Positions 1 to 7,693 are shown, counted from the stretch's first letter. The stretch is DNA of 42,721 nucleotides from an uncultured Nitrosomonadales bacterium (GCA_903861075.1 CAIOSY010000031.1:1-42721), one strand, 5' to 3'. Program-made: numbers and translations. Notes: a model not told the origin generated them from the letters alone.

Positions 1-363
1 ATAATTCTACTTCATCACGTCGGTAAGTCGAACGGTGAGCGTGAGGAGTGGGCATCGGCCAGAGGCGCGTCAGCGTTTACGACATCGGTGAGGTGGCAAG
101 TCAATATGTCTCCGCCTTCTCAGGATGAGTGTAAGCGTCTAGGCATTGACGATGAGTTGCGGAAATGCTGGGTGCGGGTTGCTACAGTCAAATCAAACTA
201 CGGCGAGATGCAGGCGCCTGCATTGTTGCAGCGACTTGAAGGAGGTGTGCTTAGTTTTGTCGAGAAGCTTGGAAAAAAGAGGAATAGCTACGCGAAAGTC
301 AGCCAATCTTGCGTACGAAATAGCAACGGCGGAAACGGAGGCGATGATGGAGCCTGGTATTGA
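1..363 (+). CDS. RepA-like plasmid replicative helicase, C-terminal end (partial at left edge)
   Basis: The frame is open from base 1 to the stop at 361-363, so the gene begins outside the window and the ATG codons at 88 and 106 are internal. The visible 120 residues resemble the C-terminal part of RecA-fold replicative helicases of the RSF1010 RepA type. A HHVGK stretch near residue 5 is followed by GASAFTTSVRW (residues 28-38), then a KSNYGE motif and a LLQRLEGGVLSF segment. In this family such motifs close the ATPase core. The Walker motifs would lie upstream and cannot be checked. The stop falls 20 bases inside the next gene, which fits a coupled repA-repC pair. The last 30 residues are Asn/Gly-rich and unconvincing, so a frameshift at the A-run near 272-277 is an alternative explanation. 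Confidence 0.5.
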   Translation: MILLHHVGKSNGEREEWASARGASAFTTSVRWQVNMSPPSQDECKRLGIDDELRKCWVRVATVKSNYGEMQAPALLQRLEGGVLSFVEKLGKKRNSYAKVSQSCVRNSNGGNGGDDGAWY

Positions 364-1156
364 TCGCTTACCGACTACGACTGCAACACCGATTAGATTG
401 CAAATCTACCAATCAACTCGCCGACCGAAGCAGATGCTCAGAATTATAAACGACACAGGATATAAAAATTTCAGTTTAACTGTTGAGGGGCGGCTCGGAC
501 AGGTTCATGCAGACTTGTTGGAGTGCGTCATGTACCTATCTGAAACGTCAAGGATTAAGGAAGATAGGCTAGAAGTCGTCGTTGATCCGTATCGTGTACG
601 GTGTGCGATGGGCGAAGCGGGCAGCAAGTATTCGGCGAGTACAATTCGGGCGTTAGAAAAGGATTTTCGGCGTGCATTGCTAGACTTAGATACGCCACAG
701 CATAAGATTATGGGTGGGATTGTAGAACGCATCGTTGAGTCGAAGCTCGTCCGAGCTGACCGAAGGGGGTGGTCGTCGGCGCAAGATCGCCCATTGCATT
801 GCTGGATATTCACACCGGAATGGACAGCACTTGCCCACTCCGATATGCCACGCTTTTACGATCCGCGCCCGTTGTGTCGGATAGATCATGGAGCAGTTGC
901 AGCTATAGCGCGTCACGTTCTGACACATCAACACCAGCCGCGCGGTGGCTGGAAGCTAGGCAGGCTAATGATGGCTGCCGGGGTGGTGAGGCAGCCGTCG
1001 AAGGTGCGGCGTGAATTTGAAGAAAGCGAGGCGCTTTTGGCAGAAATGGGAATACGGCTCGAACACGACAGAGTGTTTTTAGTCGCATCAGCCCCATCGT
1101 TAGCCGCATCGGCCCCATTTGGGGGCGAACTTAGCCGCATCGGCCTTATTTTTTGA
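344..1156 (+). CDS. RepC-like plasmid replication initiator
   Basis: Predicted protein of 270 residues, close to IncQ RepC initiators (about 280). I chose the ATG at 344 because GGAGG sits five bases upstream and the start lies inside the end of the RepA-like gene, as expected for coupled translation. The frame is open back to 146, but that extension is the out-of-frame reading of the upstream gene. The C-terminal half (about residues 160-255) looks like the second winged helix of a Rep protein: a basic helix-rich stretch with GGWKLGRLMMAAGVV followed by KVRREFEESEALLAEMGI. The gene ends in iteron-like repeats (1079-1149), which supports a role in origin binding. The family call rests on architecture and neighbours rather than strong motif identity. 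A generic plasmid RepA/TrfA-type initiator is the alternative. Confidence 0.5.
   Translation: MMEPGIDRLPTTTATPIRLQIYQSTRRPKQMLRIINDTGYKNFSLTVEGRLGQVHADLLECVMYLSETSRIKEDRLEVVVDPYRVRCAMGEAGSKYSASTIRALEKDFRRALLDLDTPQHKIMGGIVERIVESKLVRADRRGWSSAQDRPLHCWIFTPEWTALAHSDMPRFYDPRPLCRIDHGAVAAIARHVLTHQHQPRGGWKLGRLMMAAGVVRQPSKVRREFEESEALLAEMGIRLEHDRVFLVASAPSLAASAPFGGELSRIGLIF
1079..1149 (+). repeat. Three iteron-like direct repeats
   Basis: Three 19-bp units begin at 1079, 1100 and 1131 and share the core TTAGYCGCATCRGCC. Their start-to-start spacing is 21 and 31 bp, near two and three helical turns, so all three would lie on the same face of DNA. The second unit runs into a CCCCATTTGGGG palindrome (1113-1124). 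They lie inside the 3' end of the RepC-like gene, where they encode a repeated Ala-Ser/Arg-Ile peptide. Iterons bound by the adjacent initiator is the natural reading, but origin function is inferred. Confidence 0.5.
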
Positions 1157-1184
1157 CGTTTAGCAGGTTTATCAGGTGGCGGTT

Positions 1185-1201
1185 TCAAGCACCAAGTGCA
1201 A
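1185..1201. repeat. IS30-family terminal inverted repeat, transposase 3' side
   Basis: TCAAGCACCAAGTGCAA matches the complement of 2278-2294 at 15 of 17 positions, with an 11-base perfect core ACCAAGTGCAA. The transposase stop codon lies in its outermost three bases. Confidence 0.7.
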
Positions 1202-2255
1202 AAAGTGCTGCGTGATGTAGCTTAAAGTCAAAAGCGTCTGGCATGAACAGTTCAACCGGACATTTGAAACCGAGTGACTTACGTGGACGAGTATTTAATT
1301 TCCACGCAATCGCGTCTAGTTCGGCCTGAGAAAATTCGCTCAGGTCGCTTCCTTTCGGCAAATACTGACGTGCTAGGCCATTAGTATTTTCATTTCGCCC
1401 CCGCTGCCAGGGACTGTGCGGATCAGCAAAGTAAACCTTGATGCCGGTATCTGATGACAACTGTTGATGACCCGCCATTTCCTTGCCTTGATCGTACGTC
1501 ATCGACAGCCGTTTTTGCGCCTCGATGCGATTGAGAACGAAGCCGAAACTCTTGACCGCTGAGGCCGCACTGGCATCCTCCATCTTCGCCAGTACAGTGA
1601 ACAAGGTGGTTCGTTCGACCAGCGTACCAACAGATGAACGGTTATACGCCCCCTTGATGAGATCTCCTTCCCAGTGTCCCGGCACCAGCCGCTCTTCAAT
1701 TTCTGGTGGGCGGTCATGGATGCTCACCATATCAGGAATCTGACCACGCCTATCTTCACCTCGTGCACGCGGACGACGCTTGGGATGACCAAAACGCAGC
1801 CAGCCAATCACTTCCGTGCGCAACTCGCCGCGTGGCATCGCATAGATAGCGGTATAGATGGTTTCGTGGGAAGCCTGTAGTGTCGGGGTATCGGGATGCA
1901 CAGCCGACAGTGTGCCAGCAATCTGCTCCGGTGAGTAACCCTCTTGCAAATAATGCGTGACCTGCTGCCAAAGCACTGTACCAGGCCGCACCTTGCGTAA
2001 AACATGCGGCTTGACCGTACAGGCCGTGGCACGCCGCTGCGCCACATCAGCACGATAACCACCCGCAATCGCAGGTCTGCCAACACCGCGTGGCAGCTTC
2101 TGCCGCACCCAGCCATTGCGCTTCAACTCACGACTCAATGTTCCAGCAGAGCGGCCCAACTCACGAGCAATTTGCCCGGGCTTGAACCCCATTGATAGTT
2201 GCGTCTGGATCATCGTTCTCTCTTCGATACTCATCTGCTTGTATATTTTTCCCAT
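1185..2255 (-). CDS. IS30-family transposase
   Basis: A 356-residue DDE transposase that cuts and joins the ends of the insertion sequence. I placed the start at 2255 (MGKIYKQMSIEER) because AGAGG lies 14-18 bases upstream and the longer open frame to 2420 runs past the IS end. An N-terminal helix-turn-helix (about residues 8-45) contains IARELGRSAGTLSRELKRN, the IS30 signature. The catalytic region shows the first Asp in VPGHWEGDLI, the second Asp in MTYDQGKEM and the Glu in GRNENTNGLARQYLPKGSD. The length is normal for the family and there is no internal stop, so it is probably functional. Confidence 0.93.
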   Translation of the reverse strand: MGKIYKQMSIEERTMIQTQLSMGFKPGQIARELGRSAGTLSRELKRNGWVRQKLPRGVGRPAIAGGYRADVAQRRATACTVKPHVLRKVRPGTVLWQQVTHYLQEGYSPEQIAGTLSAVHPDTPTLQASHETIYTAIYAMPRGELRTEVIGWLRFGHPKRRPRARGEDRRGQIPDMVSIHDRPPEIEERLVPGHWEGDLIKGAYNRSSVGTLVERTTLFTVLAKMEDASAASAVKSFGFVLNRIEAQKRLSMTYDQGKEMAGHQQLSSDTGIKVYFADPHSPWQRGRNENTNGLARQYLPKGSDLSEFSQAELDAIAWKLNTRPRKSLGFKCPVELFMPDAFDFKLHHAALFALGA

Positions 2256-2279
2256 GCAACATTTTCCTCTAAAAATGTT
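2256..2279 (-). promoter_or_regulatory. Hairpin over the transposase ribosome binding site
   Basis: A perfect 8-bp inverted repeat (2258-2265 with 2272-2279, arms AACATTTT/AAAATGTT) has a six-base loop carrying the Shine-Dalgarno bases. It lies directly before the start codon at 2255. In the transposase mRNA this would hold the ribosome binding site in a small loop, which could limit transposase synthesis. Confidence 0.45.
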
Positions 2280-2294
2280 GCACTTGGTTTTTGA
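2278..2294. repeat. IS30-family terminal inverted repeat, transposase 5' side
   Basis: Read on the minus strand this is TCAAAAACCAAGTGCAA, the partner of 1185-1201. Its inner edge overlaps by two bases the hairpin that precedes the transposase start. Confidence 0.7.
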
Positions 2295-3239
2295 GCGCGC
2301 CATGATTTTAATATTTTTCATGGTTACGAATCCGGTGCGGTTGATTTTATTACCAAACCTTTTAATCCGATGATATTGCGTGCAAAAGTCCAGGTGTTTA
2401 TGGATATCAATAAATATCAACGCACATCAAAGCGGCTGATGCAGGAAAAGATAAGCGCCGATGCGAAAAATGCAGCGAAGTCGGCTTTTTTAGCCAACAT
2501 GAGTCATGAAATCAGAACGCCGATGAATGGCGTGATAGGCGTGGTGGATATTTTAAAGCAAATGGGTATGACCCCGGTTCAGTTGTCTTTTTTATCCATC
2601 ATAGAGCAATCCTCGGAGGCTTTACTCAAGATTATCGATGACATATTGGATTATTCCAAGATAGAAGCCGGCAAAATGACAATAGAGTTTGCGCCAACGG
2701 TGTTGCATGAGGTGCTCGACGGGGTGGGGCAGTTGATGCTGATTGCGGCCAAAAAAAAATCGCTGGAATTTGTCTGGTCTGTCGCCCCTGACGTACCTCG
2801 CTGCGTAGAAACGGATGCGATTCGTTTGCGGCAAATACTGCTGAATCTAATTGGTAACGCGATTAAATTTACTACTTCTACGGGGGGACGCGTCGGGCAG
2901 GTTGCGTTGTCGGTTGCGTGTGCAACGCTTGCCGATGGCGTGAGAGTACTGACTTTTACCGTGAATGATAATGGTGTTGGTATTCCTTTAAAAGTGCAGG
3001 AGAAGTTGTTTGATTCGTTTACGCAGGCGGACGAAACGACGACGCGTAAATTCGGGGGGACGGGCCTGGGTTTGAGTATCAGCAAACAATTGGTCGAGTT
3101 GATGGGCGGGGCGATTGCGATTGTGAGCAGCGAAGGAGAGGGGTCGGAATTTATCGTTACTGTGCCCTTAAAATTGGCCTTGTACGCGTCGGTTTGTGCT
3201 ACCCCCCCCCCCCCCCGAGCTACGCGCCCAGAGTTGTAG
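2295..3239 (+). pseudogene. Hybrid sensor histidine kinase, 5' truncated by IS30 (receiver remnant + kinase core)
   Basis: Right after the IS end the plus-strand frame reads through GYESGAVDFITKPFNP (from 2322). This is the last beta-strand/alpha-helix and conserved Lys-Pro of a receiver domain. A short linker follows, then a HisKA domain with phospho-acceptor SHEIRTPMNGV, and a HATPase domain with LLNLIGNAIKF (N box), DNGVGIP (G1) and GGTGLGLSI (G2). The frame ends at 3237-3239 just after a 15-C run, and a second receiver domain continues in another frame (to 3658). The original gene was therefore receiver-kinase-receiver with its front end replaced by the insertion. ATG codons at 2370 and 2400 could still start a kinase-only protein of about 280-290 residues, but neither has a strong ribosome binding site. 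Confidence 0.8.
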
Positions 3240-3658
3240 CTGAATGTGCAGAGAAGCGTGCACGCCCGGCGAGCCGGCAAAGCGAGCCCCTGATCTTGCT
3301 GGCAGAAGATCATGAGCTTAATCGCGAGGTCATGCAGCAGCAATTAAAGCTTCTGGGTTATTCCTTTGATGTGGCAGATGATGGTGCATCCGCGTTAGAG
3401 ATGTATCGCAAGGGAAACTATGCGTTGCTGCTGACGGATATTCAAATGCCGAACATGGATGGTTTTGAGTTGACCGCGGCGATCCGGCGTGAGGCGGGAA
3501 ATAAGACGCGTTTGCCGATTATCGCGATAACGGCCAGCGCTTCCGAGGAAGAAGGCCAGTATTGTTTAGAGCAGGATATGGATGAGTTCCTGTCCAAACC
3601 CCTGAGCCTGGCTAAATTGCGCTCCACCTTGAGCCGCTGGCTGATGGCGTATCATTGA
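3194..3658 (+). pseudogene. C-terminal receiver domain of the hybrid kinase, out of frame
   Basis: The frame encodes a complete response-regulator receiver domain: acidic pocket LLAEDHELNREV, phospho-acceptor Asp in LLLTDIQMPNMDGFEL, Thr/Ser switch in IIAITASA and Lys in FLSKPLS. No ATG or GTG precedes the domain; only a TTG at 3194, without a ribosome binding site, lies upstream. It was therefore almost certainly translated as part of the upstream kinase before the C-tract changed length. It ends seven bases inside the 3' end of the convergent photolyase gene. Separate expression is unlikely. Confidence 0.75.
3202..3216 (+). repeat. Run of 15 C at the kinase/receiver junction
   Basis: Fifteen consecutive C separate the kinase frame (stop at 3239) from the frame of the C-terminal receiver domain. 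A tract of 16 or 13 C would join them through a short proline-rich linker. A tract this long is prone to slippage in cells and also to sequencing and assembly error. Confidence 0.9.
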
Positions 3659-5088
3659 GTTTCTTTGTCGCCCGCCGCTTTATAAAGTGCAAGGGTTTTG
3701 AGCCTTGCCAGCGCATGATCTACGACGGGGGCAGGATAATCGCGTCCAATCAGGACGCCGCAATGTAGTTGTTCACTTGTTGGCATCGTCCATGGTGCGT
3801 GCAGCCATTTTAGCGGGCAGCGGCTGAGTTCAGCAACGTAGCGGTATATGAATTTTCCTTGCGGGTCGAATTTCCCGGATTGTGTGACGGGATTGAAAAT
3901 TCGAAACCACGGCTGTGCATCGCAACCCGTGGATGCCGACCATTGCCACCCCCCATTGTTCGCGGCCAGATCGAAATCCAGCAGATGTTGCGCGAAATAG
4001 CGCTCACCCCAGCGCCAGTCTATCTGTAAATCTTTCACCAGAAAAGAGGCGGCGACCATGCGTAAACGATTGTGCATATAGCCGGTCAGGTTGAGCTGCC
4101 GCATTGCTGCATCTATCAAGGGAAAACCGGTACGTCCTTCGCACCAGGCGGCAAATTTAACCGGGTCATTGGAAAAGGCAAGGGTGTTGAATTGGGGTTT
4201 GAAGCTGTGCCCGTAGGCCAGTGGCGGGTGATGGTATAGCAGCATCTGGTAAAACTCGCGCCAGATCAGTTCGGCGAGCCACGTTTGTGCACCGGGGCCG
4301 CCTAGACTGTGTGCGTATGCGGCTAATTTACGGATTGATAGGGTGCCGAAGCGTAAATGCGTGGACAGATAGGAAACGCCTTTTACCGATGGAAAATCGC
4401 GTGCTTCCCGGTATTTTTCGATGCGCCCGATGAAATCTTCGAAGCGTAGCATTGCGCCTGACTCACCCGTTGGCAAGGCTTTTGTATTGAGCTTGCCGGT
4501 AGCGAAACCCAATGATGCCAGTGTTGGAAAGCATAGCGGTGCGCCTTGTGCGAAGGCTGAAAAGTAGCGTTCGGTGGGATAACTACGCAGATAAAAGTGA
4601 TCCAGCTTTTTCAGCCAGGCATTTTTATAGGGCGTGAAAACACCATAGGGGTTTTTTGAGCCGTTGAGAATTTCAGATTGTTCGAAAATAACCTGATCTT
4701 TGTAGGTGTGTAAGGCAATATCAAGCGCTGAGAGTTCGGCCTTAACGTTTGTGTCACGTTGCCTCGCCTCGGGTTCGTAATCACGATTACAAAACACGGC
4801 CTGCACCCCTAAGGTGCGCGCCAGTTTAGGAATTTCATCAACGGGCTTGCCATGTAATACAAGCAAGTTGCTACCAAGATGCTGTAAACGCTGATTCAGT
4901 TCATGCAAACTGTGCCAGATAAATTCCACGCGCCGATCTTGCGGATCGGTTAGCTGCGCTAAAATATCGGTGTCAAACACAAACACACATTGCACCGATA
5001 GGCTGTTTTTCAATGCATGATATAACGCAGCATGATCGCTTAGCCGTAAGTCGCGACGAAACCAGCAGAGGGAACGAGCGAGTTTCAC
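3652..5088 (-). CDS. phrB: Deoxyribodipyrimidine photolyase (class I CPD photolyase)
   Basis: A 478-residue flavoprotein that uses blue light to split cyclobutane pyrimidine dimers in DNA. The N-terminal Rossmann-like antenna domain opens with LCWFRRDLRLSDHAAL. The C-terminal FAD domain shows WREFYQMLLYHHP, RTGFPLIDAAMRQLNLTGYM, HNRLRMVAASFLVKDL and the NNGGWQWSASTGCDAQPWFR stretch that lines the flavin and dimer pocket. The start is GTG at 5088, overlapping the TGA of tspO as GTGA, so the two are translationally coupled. Its 3' end overlaps the convergent receiver-domain frame by seven bases. The length is normal for the class. Confidence 0.96.
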   Translation of the reverse strand: MKLARSLCWFRRDLRLSDHAALYHALKNSLSVQCVFVFDTDILAQLTDPQDRRVEFIWHSLHELNQRLQHLGSNLLVLHGKPVDEIPKLARTLGVQAVFCNRDYEPEARQRDTNVKAELSALDIALHTYKDQVIFEQSEILNGSKNPYGVFTPYKNAWLKKLDHFYLRSYPTERYFSAFAQGAPLCFPTLASLGFATGKLNTKALPTGESGAMLRFEDFIGRIEKYREARDFPSVKGVSYLSTHLRFGTLSIRKLAAYAHSLGGPGAQTWLAELIWREFYQMLLYHHPPLAYGHSFKPQFNTLAFSNDPVKFAAWCEGRTGFPLIDAAMRQLNLTGYMHNRLRMVAASFLVKDLQIDWRWGERYFAQHLLDFDLAANNGGWQWSASTGCDAQPWFRIFNPVTQSGKFDPQGKFIYRYVAELSRCPLKWLHAPWTMPTSEQLHCGVLIGRDYPAPVVDHALARLKTLALYKAAGDKETQ

Positions 5089-5540
5089 GCGCTGTTTAAC
5101 AGAAAAATAGCCAGGTTTAGTGCGGATGCATAGCTAATCCAGAATAGATAAGGCATCATCAACCAGCGTACGGCGCCGGGCGGGTGGTAAACCAGCAGCA
5201 TGAAAGTGGTAAGCCACATCGCCAAAACATCCAGAAGTGCGAACCCCGTCAGATGAAGACCGAAAAACAGCCAGGACCACAGTCCATTTAAGGCAAGCTG
5301 GATCAGCCACAGCCGCTTTGTCGTTGCATTTGAGGTTGAAAAGATCAGCCACCCCGCAATGGCGATCATAAGATACAGCACGCTCCATGCCACGGGAAAG
5401 ACCCAGTTAGCCGGTGTCCAGGCAGGCTTGTGAAGATGAGCATACCAGTCCCCGGGATGAAACTGCGCGCCGAAAAAAGCCACGCTAGAAACAAGCAAGA
5501 TAAAAAAGAGCAGCGTCAAATAAGGGGGGAGTTTGGGCAT
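5085..5540 (-). CDS. tspO: TspO/MBR family tryptophan-rich membrane protein
   Basis: A 151-residue inner-membrane protein with five predicted hydrophobic helices. It belongs to the TspO family, which binds porphyrins and cholesterol-like ligands and in bacteria affects tetrapyrrole handling and light- or stress-dependent gene control. Family features seen: WYAHLHKPAWTPANWVFPVAW near residue 30, and the later LNGLWSWLFFGLH and WLMMPYLFWISYASALN segments. It is upstream of and overlaps the photolyase gene by four bases. The pairing suggests a joint response to light or porphyrin-driven damage, which is inference. The precise ligand cannot be read from sequence. Confidence 0.93.
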   Translation of the reverse strand: MPKLPPYLTLLFFILLVSSVAFFGAQFHPGDWYAHLHKPAWTPANWVFPVAWSVLYLMIAIAGWLIFSTSNATTKRLWLIQLALNGLWSWLFFGLHLTGFALLDVLAMWLTTFMLLVYHPPGAVRWLMMPYLFWISYASALNLAIFLLNSA

Positions 5541-5593
5541 AATGTTGAGTGTATGACTTTTGGGTTTGCCTCGCGTTTTAATCCTGAAATGAG

Positions 5594-7693
5594 TTAGTTG
5601 TGTAACGCAGTCACGGTTTGTTTCGGATCGGTTTTCAGCAGATCAGCTTCATCGCTCACGATATGTACGGCTTCATCCAGAACAATATCTTTGGTGTTTT
5701 TTCTTGCTTTTTCGATCGCCAGTTCGTCATCAAGTTTACGTTCGTTAGATTGTAGTCCATCGTCTTGAAGTTGATTGCTATTCGCCACCGACGGCTGTTC
5801 TTGATCGCGCAATTTTAGTTTGATGCCTTGTGCGGTGCGTTCGTTACGACGTTCGGTTTCATTTAACGATATGCTGTTATTTTTGCGTCTTAGATTGAAA
5901 TCGGCGATATCTTGTTCTAAATCTTGAAAGCTTGTGCTGTGTGCAACGCGCTGTCTGTGTTTTTCGGTCAGGCGGGGAATAAGGTGGGCTAAATTGCCAA
6001 ATTTTGTATAATTGGCGGCTTTTATTTTTGTCCAGGGCAGTGCGTTGTCATAGCTGGATTCGCCAAATTCTTCTTCATCTATCAAGCTGGGCAGAGTGAC
6101 ATCGGGTGTGACACCCCGTAACTGGGTGGTGCCGCCATTGATGCGGAAAAATTGAGCAACTGTCATTTTAAGTTCGCCATATTTTGGCTTGTCATTTTTC
6201 ACCAGTTGATCGAGATTGATGACAGATTGAACTGTGCCTTTGCCAAAACTCGTTTCACCTATGAGTATGCCGCGACCATAATCCTGTATCGCAGCCGCAA
6301 AAATTTCAGAAGCCGATGCGGAGGCGCGATTGATGAGCACCCCTAACGGCCCGCTCCAGGCAAGACCGGCGTGCGTATCGCTGGAAACAGTAATTTGTCC
6401 TTGTGAATCACGCTGTTGTACAACCGGTCCTTTGTCGATGAACAGCCCCGTTAGCTCAATCGCTTCATCCAGTGAGCCTCCTCCGTTGTTCCTTAGATCG
6501 ATAAGCACGCTGTCTACTTTCTCCTTTTTGAACTCGGCCAGCAAGAGTGCCACATCCCGCGTTGCACTTTTGAAATCTTTTATCCCCTTTTGTCTGGCAG
6601 AAAAATCAAGATAAAACCCGGGTAGGGTAATCACGCCTATCCGGCGGGTTAACCCCGCATCTTTCACTTCTATAATGGACTTTTTCGCTGCCTGTTTATC
6701 CAGGCTGATGGTTTTTCTCACCAGAGAGATGAGTTTATGCGCACCGTCAGGCCCCGCTTCTGCAGGCAGTACATCAAGACGAACGGTTGAGTTCTCAGCA
6801 CCCCGAATGAGCGCAACGGTATCATCAATACGCCAGCCCATGACATCAACCGGCGGGTTGTTATCCTGTCCTACGCCGACAATGCGGTCACCGACTTTTA
6901 GTTTTCCTGATAAAGCCGCAGGGCCGCCCGCAACTAATTCCCGTATGGTGGTGTACTCATCCTTGTCCTGAAGTACCGCGCCAATTCCGGTGAGGGAAAG
7001 TTTCATGGAAATATCGAAATCTTCTGATGCACGCATCCCCAGATAGTCGGTATGCGGGTCTATCGCCATGGTGTAGGCAGTCATGAATTGCTGAAAAACA
7101 TCATCACTTTTGATCTTGTTCAGCCCTGCCAGTGTGTTGTCATAGCGTTTATTGAGCGTCTCAACGATATTGCTGTCATCTTTTCCCGCCAGCTTGAGAC
7201 GTAACCAATCATTTTTGACCCTGCGACGCCACACGTCATTCAGTGTCTCAGTCGATGTTGACCAGGCCGCATTTTTACGCGTGAGCGGATAGTCTTCCTG
7301 CGTACTGAAATCAAAGCCACGGGTTAGCAAAGAACGGGCAAAGGTGACGCGCTCAGTGACGCGCTGCTGATAGAGGTTATAAATCGCAAAGGGTATCGTT
7401 AAATTTTGCTTGATTATTGCATCATCCAGCAGTTTACGGGCAGGCGAAAATAGAGCTAAGTCACTTTGCAAGAAAAATAATTTTTCACCATCCAGGGCTT
7501 TGAGATAGTTATCAAATATTTTTTCAGACGAAATATCGTTGAGCGGAATGTGCCTGTAGTGATAACGGCTGAGCACTTCGGCGGATAAAAGCGCGGCTTG
7601 AGATTGTTGGGTGGACGGAATCAGCTCGGATGCGCTGACATCGAGTATGCCTAATACTAATGCCAGGCAAATAAACAGTAATTTATTTTTCAT
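5594..7693 (-). CDS. prc: Carboxy-terminal processing protease Prc (Tsp), family S41
   Basis: A 699-residue periplasmic serine protease that degrades or trims proteins from their C-terminus, including cell-wall enzymes and lipoproteins. A signal peptide (about residues 1-22, ending VSASE) is followed by a helical N-terminal domain. A PDZ domain lies at about 230-310 (GIGAVLQDKDEYTTIRELV, GGPAALSGKLKVGDRIVGV). The S41 core has the Ser/Lys dyad at Ser460 in SASASEIF and Lys485 in SFGKGTVQ. The 25-residue spacing matches characterised tail-specific proteases. The C-terminal domain is charged, as in E. coli Prc. It appears to be transcribed alone, with 121 bases before it and a 53-base gap from tspO. 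Confidence 0.95.
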   Translation of the reverse strand: MKNKLLFICLALVLGILDVSASELIPSTQQSQAALLSAEVLSRYHYRHIPLNDISSEKIFDNYLKALDGEKLFFLQSDLALFSPARKLLDDAIIKQNLTIPFAIYNLYQQRVTERVTFARSLLTRGFDFSTQEDYPLTRKNAAWSTSTETLNDVWRRRVKNDWLRLKLAGKDDSNIVETLNKRYDNTLAGLNKIKSDDVFQQFMTAYTMAIDPHTDYLGMRASEDFDISMKLSLTGIGAVLQDKDEYTTIRELVAGGPAALSGKLKVGDRIVGVGQDNNPPVDVMGWRIDDTVALIRGAENSTVRLDVLPAEAGPDGAHKLISLVRKTISLDKQAAKKSIIEVKDAGLTRRIGVITLPGFYLDFSARQKGIKDFKSATRDVALLLAEFKKEKVDSVLIDLRNNGGGSLDEAIELTGLFIDKGPVVQQRDSQGQITVSSDTHAGLAWSGPLGVLINRASASASEIFAAAIQDYGRGILIGETSFGKGTVQSVINLDQLVKNDKPKYGELKMTVAQFFRINGGTTQLRGVTPDVTLPSLIDEEEFGESSYDNALPWTKIKAANYTKFGNLAHLIPRLTEKHRQRVAHSTSFQDLEQDIADFNLRRKNNSISLNETERRNERTAQGIKLKLRDQEQPSVANSNQLQDDGLQSNERKLDDELAIEKARKNTKDIVLDEAVHIVSDEADLLKTDPKQTVTALHN

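Larger units (their letters stand above)
1185..2294 (-). mobile_element. IS30-family insertion sequence, apparently intact
   Basis: The element is about 1.1 kb, bounded by a 17-bp imperfect inverted repeat (15 of 17 matches) at 1185-1201 and 2278-2294. It contains one full-length IS30-type transposase gene on the minus strand. No matching short target duplication is visible: the left flank ends GGCGGTT and the right flank starts GCGCGCC. The left neighbour is plasmid-like and the right neighbour is a chromosomal-type sensor kinase cut in its receiver domain. The missing duplication therefore suggests a junction made by recombination or a deletion rather than a simple insertion. Confidence 0.8.

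Noticed and set aside
146-343. N-terminal extension of the initiator gene
   Set aside because: It overlaps the RepA-like frame throughout and the ATG at 344 has a good ribosome binding site. A frameshift at the A-run near 272-277 was considered but is not needed.
88-363. Separate 91-residue gene starting at 88
   Set aside because: The frame is open from base 1 and the upstream residues continue the helicase-like motif, so this is the end of a gene that starts outside the window.
2651-3343. 230-residue minus-strand frame over the kinase
   Set aside because: It is a shadow of well-matched kinase domains and shows no recognisable motif.
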